The notes under the pieces were generated by a model. That model ran no database searches. It was not told the origin of the DNA and saw nothing but the letters and a program-made list of their open reading frames with translations. From Zasmidium citrigriseum (taxonomy: Eukaryota; Ascomycota; Dothideomycetes; Mycosphaerellales; Mycosphaerellaceae), in NCBI GenBank assembly GCA_002786025.1, contig NHNW01000074.1, forward strand, positions 1 to 64,000: DNA of 64,000 bases, written 5' to 3'. Shown here piece after piece: positions 54,500-64,000 of the stretch (its first letter is position 1; the number at the start of each line of letters is the position of its first letter). A program made the translations under genes and the position numbers.

Positions 54500-56965
54500 A
54501 TGGCAGTGAACAATGCCTGCCCGGATCCTGATTGCCAGAAGGCATACGGACACCCAGGCAGCAGCAGCAACGGCTGTGAAGAGAGCTATCCATTGCACAG
54601 GACGCGAACAGCGAGCCCCGAGAATGGCCGATCTAGTCCTACCATCTTCAACCCTTACTACACGGGGAGACCACGCACACCGGCGAATGGGTCAAAGTCG
54701 AATACGATAGACCGGCAGGAGATCATTCGAAGGATCAAGAATGGAGGATCCAGGCCGACTTCGCCTGAGCTGGAGAAGAATGGGAATGTTGACCGTCAAG
54801 AGTTGATTCGGAGGATCAAGAGCAGTGAATCAAGACCTTCGTCTCCCGAGATTGAAAGGCCGTCGTCGAGTGGAGTAAGCAAAAAGAGAAGGTCGCCGGT
54901 TCGAAGGACACCGACTCCAGGCATATCAGATGCCAGACCCAAATCACCCGAGGTCCAACAGGACAATCAGTCAATTGGCATGCAAATTGAAAGACCGCGA
55001 TCTGCGCTTCATCGTGGAGACTTCAGAGAACGGGAACAGACAACATCGTCGTTTGAACGATTTGGGACTACCAGCAGAGAGGAGTCTATTCCTGTCCTAT
55101 CTACCTCACCCGTAGCGCCATGGCATCCCGCCTTTCCCTCGACATTGAGACAAGACTACGATCAACGACAGCCTTCTTTAACTCAGAACGGCTTGCCAAT
55201 TCCCAGTCGCCCAAGTCGAGATCGTGCAGTGTCAAACGCCTCCCTTGCAGCCAGTTTCGTGTACAAGCCTCCAACCAGCCCGCTAGTGCAGTCGTCCAGA
55301 CCTGACACACCAGAGCCGCCAAAGTCACCAAGCCCTGACAAATCTAGAAGACATACGTTCTCGCCTCAGTCATTCAAAAGATTTCAATCGGCTCTAGAGT
55401 ACCCGACTTCCGCTCGTACCCATGGCAGGCCTGTCCCTCCGCTTCGATCCGAGAGGACGTTCCCGTATCAAGCACATCAACCTCGAAGGTCGTTGCACTC
55501 GACTCCGTTCTCAAGTCTCCCACAGACACCATTGACAGGTTCTCGAAGACCTTCGTTCTCGGCCGAGTCGCCACTCCATCATGCCCCAATGGTGGGATCT
55601 TATGAAGAATCTATTCTTCGCGGTCGTATGTCTACCATTCCGTCTCGGCCATTGAACTTTATGGCACAGATTGGTGTTCTCGGAAAGGGCAATTGCAAAG
55701 CAAATTTGAAGTGCCCGCCTCATGTCAGCGTACCTTTCCCGGCGGTGTTCTACTCCTACGGATCAGGTGCAAAGACACCGGCGAGTGACCAACCGAGCCC
55801 GTATGTCGGTCTCGTCGACCTCGAGAACAACTTGCCGCATGTGGAAGTATCGAGAGAGAAGCGGCGTGAGAGAATGAATGGTACGCTTAGCAACGAAGGT
55901 AGTCGAGCGAACTCACCGAGGGGTACACGCGAAGATGGGTTCAATTCAGACGCCCAAGCGAGACGGCGAAGGAAACAGAAGTCTAAGCGGCGCTCTGGCT
56001 CGCCAAAGACGCCACCAGGAGGCAGCTACCGCATACCTCAGCAAGGACAGCTACAGATTGTGATCAAGAACCCGAACAAGACTGCAGTAAAGCTGTTCCT
56101 GGTTCCCTACGACCTGTCAGACATGGAGCCCGGCCAGAAAACTTTCATCAGGCAACGCAGCTATTCAGCAGGGCCCATAATCGACATGCCCCTCTCATCA
56201 CGCTTGAATTTGGGTACAGATCGTCCTGAGGCTGCATTATGTGCCACCGACGACCCTCAAGATCGCCCGATGCTGCGCTACCTCATCCACCTGCACATCT
56301 GCTGTCCCTCAAAAGGCCGTTACTTCCTCTACAAATCCATCCGCGTAGTCTTCGCCAACCGCGTTCCAGACGGCAAAGAAAGGCTCCGCAACGAAATCCA
56401 ACTTCCCGAACCAAGATACAGCACCTATAAATCCGGACGAGATTCTCTCGCAGCAAACGCCAGCGTCTCCTCAGGAAGTCTAAGCAAAGACCCCTCGCGA
56501 CGCCGCAGCGCCATCCTAGAAACACATCTCCCCTCCGACGATGTCCGATGGCCCCCAACGCCCCAAAGCCTCGCGCAATCCCTCCCCTCGCACGAATACG
56601 GGCCACTGAGATACGACATTCCAACGACACCAATGCCGACTCTACCTCGCCACTTCACCACACTTCCAACTCTCGAATCCCGACCCAGCAGTCGCCACTT
56701 CAGCAGCGAGAACAACAGCAGCATGGATCTCGATTCTGCGTCTCCTTCGGTCCGTTCGCCGATGTCGAGTGATGGGGAGCAAAGAAATGTTGTTGTTTTG
56801 CCTTCGGCGAGGGGTGGATTGCAGGATCCTTTTGATTTTGCGAGAGATCGGAGTCGGCCGGCGAGTCGGAATGAGAGTTTGTTGAGTAAGAGGTTGTTGG
56901 ATTTGGCGGTGCAGACGAGGAATGGGAATGGGGAGGGTAAGTCGGGGGCGGATGCGCAGAGGTGA
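54500..56965 (+). CDS. Atos-like protein (DUF4210 / meiotic chromosome segregation type)
   Basis: An 821-residue intronless protein. The first 350 residues are Ser/Pro/Arg-rich and disordered, with a near-duplicated motif (DRQEIIRRIKNGGSRPTSPE and DRQELIRRIKSSESRPSSPE). The conserved Atos module then starts near residue 370 (ESILRGRMSTIPSRPLNFMA, then GVLGKGNC and PFPAVFYSYG). After a basic linker it continues near residue 515 (QGQLQIVIKNPNKTAVKLFL, YDLSDMEPGQKTFIRQ, LRYLIHLHICCPSKGRYFLY). The family includes animal Atos/FAM214 transcription regulators and fungal proteins linked to meiotic chromosome segregation. A nuclear regulatory role is inferred. Confidence 0.85.
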   Translation: MAVNNACPDPDCQKAYGHPGSSSNGCEESYPLHRTRTASPENGRSSPTIFNPYYTGRPRTPANGSKSNTIDRQEIIRRIKNGGSRPTSPELEKNGNVDRQELIRRIKSSESRPSSPEIERPSSSGVSKKRRSPVRRTPTPGISDARPKSPEVQQDNQSIGMQIERPRSALHRGDFREREQTTSSFERFGTTSREESIPVLSTSPVAPWHPAFPSTLRQDYDQRQPSLTQNGLPIPSRPSRDRAVSNASLAASFVYKPPTSPLVQSSRPDTPEPPKSPSPDKSRRHTFSPQSFKRFQSALEYPTSARTHGRPVPPLRSERTFPYQAHQPRRSLHSTPFSSLPQTPLTGSRRPSFSAESPLHHAPMVGSYEESILRGRMSTIPSRPLNFMAQIGVLGKGNCKANLKCPPHVSVPFPAVFYSYGSGAKTPASDQPSPYVGLVDLENNLPHVEVSREKRRERMNGTLSNEGSRANSPRGTREDGFNSDAQARRRRKQKSKRRSGSPKTPPGGSYRIPQQGQLQIVIKNPNKTAVKLFLVPYDLSDMEPGQKTFIRQRSYSAGPIIDMPLSSRLNLGTDRPEAALCATDDPQDRPMLRYLIHLHICCPSKGRYFLYKSIRVVFANRVPDGKERLRNEIQLPEPRYSTYKSGRDSLAANASVSSGSLSKDPSRRRSAILETHLPSDDVRWPPTPQSLAQSLPSHEYGPLRYDIPTTPMPTLPRHFTTLPTLESRPSSRHFSSENNSSMDLDSASPSVRSPMSSDGEQRNVVVLPSARGGLQDPFDFARDRSRPASRNESLLSKRLLDLAVQTRNGNGEGKSGADAQR

Positions 56966-57244
56966 GCTTTGAGGAAAGAGAGGGATGAGTGGTGTGATCT
57001 TTCTACCCTTTACAAGGCCGTATTTTAACAGATTCTCTCGGGTTGAATAGGGACGGATTTGAATAGAGGATGCGGGACCAGACAGACATCATATTGAAAA
57101 AGGACACTTGAACATTTCATGACTCTTATCCTGCGCACACGAAACACCCACACGGAGAGTATCATACCCAGTCCCGACCGCCAAACTCCGGACATGCAAA
57201 ATTCGCTCTGCAAAGACTCCCAGACTCCTCGGCATCCTGCTCAT

Positions 57245-59942
<2,698 letters not shown>

Positions 59943-60507
59943 GGCGGCGGGTGTTCAGTCGATGCGTTCCAGAGGTGTGTATCGTACTGCTCGCTTGTAT
60001 CAAAAGGTGTAGAGAGGGTGCGTGAATGTGTTGTCGTTGAGGTGGTGTTCGTGGTGGTGGTGGTGGTGGAGTAGAGATTGAAGCGGGAGTCAAACGCGCG
60101 ACGACGCGCAGAAACGCGACTTCCTCGTCTTCGCGCCATCCCTGCAATTGCTTGCATTAGCTCCGGCCGGACCCGTCAATCACGTGATACAAGTGAAACC
60201 TCGTCGACCCTTGACAAACTTCTCTCCCTTGCTATCTCACCGACGTTCGCAACCGCTGAAGTTAGTCATTTTCTCATGCTCTTCGCCTTGGCCTCGTAGG
60301 CCCTTTCGCACTTCGATTTAAGAAGATGGAAGATCGAATCCTGGCGACGGTTGAGCTAGAGGCGCCATAGTCGGTACGCCGAGGCAGAGATAACCTTCAT
60401 GTGCCAACGGGAACAGCGGCTCAACAGCCTCCGCTAGCAATGCAGCCCCGACGTACCTACCTCCTGGAGGTACTGCTGTACAGCACACGACAACAAACAA
60501 CCTGAAG
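59943..60507. promoter_or_regulatory. divergent promoter region of MCM3 and the SGNH-like gene
   Basis: Contains a run of GGT/GTG triplets at about 60,045-60,070. No supported gene. The two starts face away from each other. Confidence 0.4.
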
Positions 60508-61400
60508 ATGGTCTTGCGGCGATGGCTTCCTTACCTGGCAGCGGTCCTGCTCACCATCTTCATCATTGGTAATTTCACGCAATGGTGGAGTTCAGGATCC
60601 TCGGGGAAGATCACTTACGCCCCCAATGCCTGTCAAGTTTCGCCCAGAACACCGCTTCGCATTGTGTCCATGGGTGATTCCGTCGCGCAGGGAGACGGGA
60701 GCAGCGACAACAATGGCTTCCGCATGTTTCTTTACAACCATTTGAAGAACGACTGCAGTAGGAGGAAGGTCGAATTCGTCGGTAGGACACGATCTCCTGG
60801 AATACATTGATTTTAAAGCGCGTTCGACTTACAATCTCACAAGGCTCTCAGAAAGCCGGCACGGAGCCGGTGACCGACCATGAAGGCTACAGCGGCTACA
60901 GCATCGAAAGCATGCTCTCTCTTTCCGCCGAAAATATATCCTCGACGCTCGCGAAAAACCCCAACGTCGTCCTCCTTCATATCGGCATGTCCAACATGAG
61001 CCCACTAAAAGAACCAGACATCGCAGGGCCGGACGCCGCGCATGAGAGACTCGGGGATCTGATCGAATACATCTTCTCCGCCGCCCCGAACGTCGTCATT
61101 GTTGTCGCGCAGATCATCTGGTCGCCCAACTTCGTGTGGTTCGATAACATTCCCGTGTACAACGCCGCGATTGCACGTATGGTGAAGAGGAAGGCTGAGC
61201 GAGGGCAGAGAATAGTCACGGTGGATATGAGCCCTATCGGAGAGCGCTACTGTATCAGGAATATCGATGGGACATGGCAGGAATGCGAAGATCTGAATGA
61301 TGATGGGTTACGTCCAAAGGACGAAGGGTATCGAAAGATAGCAGGATATTGGTACGAGGGTCTCGTGGACGCGACGCAAAAAGGGATGTTCAAGCGATGA
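60508..61400 (+). CDS. membrane-anchored SGNH-fold protein with altered active site
   Basis: A 276-residue protein; exons 60508-60781 and 60844-61400, intron 62 bases, phases consistent. An N-terminal signal-anchor (LPYLAAVLLTIFIIGNF) is followed by an SGNH domain resembling CE3-type acetyl esterases: SMGDSVAQGDGSS (block I, Ser present), LLHIGMSNMS where family members have GTND or GxND, and DGLRPKDEGYRKIAG where they have DxxHP. So the catalytic His is replaced by Arg and block III is changed, which suggests a non-catalytic relative or a shifted catalytic residue. The frame is otherwise clean. Confidence 0.78.
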
Positions 61401-61862
61401 GTTATGCTTCGTTGAACGATGTCGTTTTGGTGGGCACGCCGAGTTTTGGGCATGGAAAGTCGTCGATTGGTCTGCATTGGAGAATGCAAAAGAGAAGCAA
61501 CACGCGAAAGCAGGCGCGTCATAAAGCTATACAGACGAAGAGAGTACGGGTCACTGGTGCTGCACACCTACTGCGAGATCGATGCGGAACACCTGCTAGG
61601 CAAACAGCACTTCAGAAGTTGATCTAAGAACACAGCTTAATATGCTCGGAAGAACTTACCCGATTGTACAACATCACCAAGATGCATAGAGAGGTGGAGC
61701 CGGAGGAGATCTCCAAGCCAAGCAGGATGCAACAAAAGGCACGCTTCCAGTGCGGAGAAACTCTAGGCTGAATGCAACCTCACATCTTCCTGATCACTCA
61801 TATTCCTTCAATAGCTGGTGAGAACATGTGTTCCCGACGTACTTTTGCTTACAACCGCCAGG
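61401..61862. other. intergenic, no gene seen
   Basis: Between the SGNH-like gene and the GH88 gene, both plus strand. Short frames only; it should carry the GH88 promoter. Confidence 0.45.
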
Positions 61863-63317
61863 ATGAGCTTCAAGGGCTGTTTTATCGCAACGCTGCCCTT
61901 GGCGACTTACGCCATAGGTAATGCAATCATCTCCGGCGTTTACCACGAGAACATCGAAGCGCGCATTTGGCGGACCGCTTTGACTGGGGCACCGCAGATA
62001 GATGGCGTGGGATGGCCGCAGTATACTCAAGGAGCCCATAACAACACACCACCCTCCGAATCCAAGCCAGGAACCTACGTCGACACGAATGCTGAGGGTT
62101 GGACTGCCGGTTTCTTTCCAGATAGCCTGTGGCAGCTGTACCATCGCAAGACTTCCCTTCTGCCCAAGCGACGAGGATACAAAGACCAGCCTAATCTGGA
62201 GCAATGGCTCACGCAGACACAAGCGTGGACCGAGCCACTCATCACGAACGTCAACCTCACCAACACTCATGACATCGGCTTCCTCGCCAAACCTTTCGAA
62301 TCCGCTTTGAACTACAATGATGAGACAAAGTATCTCCCTGTCCTAGCCCAGATGTCTCTCAATCTTGCTTCACGATTCGTGCCACCACCTGGAGTCATCC
62401 GCTCCTGGAACACAAACAACGATAGCTTTGGCCAGCACGGGTCGCACGAGGACTCAGTACTGGTCATCATCGACAACATGATGAACCTCGCCCTCCTGGC
62501 TCGTTCGGCTTCGATATACACACACAACACCACACTCTTAGACATCGCCATCTCCCACGCGAACAAGACGCGAGACCATCACATCCGTCCCGATGGCTCC
62601 TCCTTCCATGTCTGCGATTACAGCGGGACCACGGGCGAGCTGTACCTCTGTCGCACGGCACAAGGGCTTGCCGACAATTCGACGTGGGCGAGAGGCCAGG
62701 CTTGGGCCATCTACGGGTTTGCTGAGATTTACTCCCATACTGGTGACGAATCGTATCTCCAAACGTCCATGAAGGCTGCGGATTGGTTTCTTGATCACTT
62801 GCCTGAAGACGGTGTGCCTTTCTGGGACTTCGATGCTCCGTATGTGCCGAATGTGACACCGAGAGATAGTTCTGCGGCGATGATTGCGGCTAGTGGGATG
62901 CTTTTGTTGCAGCATGAGATTGATAAGAAAGGCAGTCATGGCGGTGGGTGGAACTGGGGAAGGGGTGACCACTGGAAGACTGGCAGAGGGCAAACTGACT
63001 ACCATGACGCGGCTGTGAAACTCATCAAGAGCACCCTGGACCTCGCATTGGCCGGCACGATCTCGTACTCGTCTATTGATGTCTCTAACCCAAACGCGAC
63101 TCTTGGTGCCGTCACTGATATCTCCACGCCTGCAAAGACGAGCGTCTCCAAGGGATTCGAATCGATCTTGATGCATGCTACGGCGAACAACAATCCCAAT
63201 GCAGGAGAAGGAACGAGTTTCGATACTGGACTGGTGTATGGCGACTTCTACCTCATTGAGGCTGGTAATCGACTGCTCCAGCGTGCTGGCCGAAAAGGTT
63301 GGAAGTCATGGAGGTAG
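61863..63317 (+). CDS. secreted GH88 unsaturated glucuronyl hydrolase
   Basis: A 484-residue intronless enzyme that removes unsaturated uronic acid from oligosaccharides released by polysaccharide lyases. The start at 61863 (MSFKGCFIATLPLATYAIGNAI) gives a clear signal peptide; an earlier ATG at 61818 would bury it. The (alpha/alpha)6 fold shows NAEGWTAGFFPDSLWQLYHRK, NTHDIGFLAKPF, HEDSVLVIIDNMMNLALLA with the likely catalytic Asp, STWARGQAWAIYGFAEIYSH and RDSSAAMIAASGMLLL. Several Asn-glycosylation sites. Fits a plant-cell-wall or host-glycan degrading mould. Confidence 0.9.
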   Translation: MSFKGCFIATLPLATYAIGNAIISGVYHENIEARIWRTALTGAPQIDGVGWPQYTQGAHNNTPPSESKPGTYVDTNAEGWTAGFFPDSLWQLYHRKTSLLPKRRGYKDQPNLEQWLTQTQAWTEPLITNVNLTNTHDIGFLAKPFESALNYNDETKYLPVLAQMSLNLASRFVPPPGVIRSWNTNNDSFGQHGSHEDSVLVIIDNMMNLALLARSASIYTHNTTLLDIAISHANKTRDHHIRPDGSSFHVCDYSGTTGELYLCRTAQGLADNSTWARGQAWAIYGFAEIYSHTGDESYLQTSMKAADWFLDHLPEDGVPFWDFDAPYVPNVTPRDSSAAMIAASGMLLLQHEIDKKGSHGGGWNWGRGDHWKTGRGQTDYHDAAVKLIKSTLDLALAGTISYSSIDVSNPNATLGAVTDISTPAKTSVSKGFESILMHATANNNPNAGEGTSFDTGLVYGDFYLIEAGNRLLQRAGRKGWKSWR

Positions 63318-63435
63318 TAGCTTGACTATACTGGAGCATTTCAGTCAATGCAGTTTAAAACTTAGAGCGGTGCTCAAGTCGACATGGTACGGACATATAC
63401 AGCAACATGACAGTCCATGGTGTCTTGTCTCACGA

Positions 63436-64000
63436 TTAAGTGCCCACGCAAGATCGAACAAACTCCAAGATGTGGTTCGCTTGGGCCGTATCTGCCGTTC
63501 CAATCGAAAGAATGTTGCTAGAAGTCTGTTCAGCTAGAGGCATTTTCTCAAATGTGCGAGGAAACCCCCATACCTGATATGATTATGGCCTTTGAGTACG
63601 TGAAACGTGGGCAGAGTGCCAGCTGGCTTCGACTTCTTTCTGTACTCGTCGAGAAACATGATGTTCCCGTCTGCGGTGGGAATACTACCTGGTTCAGCAG
63701 GATCTAATGGAATGTATATGCAGCACTCACATTTCCCATTCTACTATGCCAACGTAGATAGGCAGCTTGATCGAGTCTCTGCCAGGATGTATTAGTATAT
63801 CTTCGTCTGGGCCGGCATTATCAAGGCACGCACAATGTCGGCGAGTCCTCTGGCAGCCGTCGAAATAAGCCCAACGCTGACTTTGGCTAGCAGAGTCATC
63901 AGCGGGTGGACGCTAGACTTATGAGGTCGCAAACGTACCTCCCAGACTTCTTCAGCCTCTGAGCCAAAGTAATTGCGTAGAGTGTTCTTCCTGACTGGGT
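63436..64000 (-). CDS. alpha/beta-hydrolase (carboxylesterase-like), 5' part outside the window
   Basis: C-terminal part of an esterase running off the right edge. Exons on the minus strand: from beyond 64000 to 63939, then 63886-63834, 63778-63731, 63684-63574 and 63517-63436. Introns are 46-56 bases, and phases agree through all four junctions. The joined protein reads through TLRNYFGSEAEEVWE, SALGLFRRLPEDSP, IKLPIYVGIVEWE (the usual strand before the catalytic Asp), NIMFLDEYRKKSKPAGTLPT, and KGHNHISNILSIGTAD with the catalytic His. It closes HILEFVRSCVGT. The nucleophile Ser would lie outside the window. Small exons hide this gene from simple frame scans. Confidence 0.72.

Noticed and set aside
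63685..63730. A 27-base intron ending at the TAG near 63704 in the alpha/beta hydrolase
   Set aside because: Too short and breaks the reading frame. The acceptor at 63685 gives a 46-base intron, a branch-like CTGAAC and a continuous protein.

Overview
The window looks like part of a chromosome of a filamentous ascomycete (Pezizomycotina). Genes carry one to five introns of about 45-65 bases with GT-AG ends and CTAAC-like branch sites, and the gene set is that of a mould: NHA-type antiporter, tyrosinase, fungal GH31 and GH88 enzymes, BRE4-like membrane protein, MCM3, RVB2, nuclear 78 kDa complex I subunit. Two blocks are AT-rich and almost stripped of CA/TG dinucleotides while CG stays common, which is the signature of repeat-induced point mutation (RIP). 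I would guess Dothideomycetes, but the sequence does not prove the class.

Layout. 1-1,330: a RIP-degraded repeat with the remains of a RecQ/DEAH-like helicase running off the left edge. 1,965-14,000: ordinary genes: a six-exon short-chain dehydrogenase, a small PIF1-like helicase, a Na+/H+ antiporter, a Cys-Pro repeat protein and the 78 kDa complex I subunit. 14,190-23,888: one 9.7 kb hAT transposon, defined by perfect 19-base terminal inverted repeats and a perfect 8-base target duplication. 24,946-64,000: gene-dense euchromatin with a tyrosinase, membrane proteins, a TupA-like binding protein, RVB2, an SGNH hydrolase, a divergent GH31 glycosidase/sugar transporter pair, a ribosome-biogenesis group (MRT4, eL32, ALB1, FYV7), a ubiquitin protease, a BTB protein, an Atos-like protein, MCM3, a second SGNH protein with a broken active site, a GH88 hydrolase and an alpha/beta hydrolase cut by the right edge.

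The most unusual object is the hAT element. Besides a frame-intact but stop-ridden transposase it holds three other spliced genes that I could reconstruct with consistent intron phases: a ~300-residue protein with an acidic tail (left), an undamaged 90-residue basic protein (middle) and a 172-residue coiled-coil protein (right). It also holds a ~270-350 bp inverted repeat placed so that its arms face outward toward the left gene and the transposase, two long hairpins, a 12-base minisatellite of 15 units, an array of seven units of exactly 159 bases, and four GTAATTAC palindromes at each end. Synonymous CA/TG sites are largely gone while conserved Cys, His and Trp codons remain. This suggests the element evolved under RIP while still under selection, and that this copy died recently.

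Exon structures given below were worked out by hand from splice signals, reading frame and family resemblance. No database search was possible.
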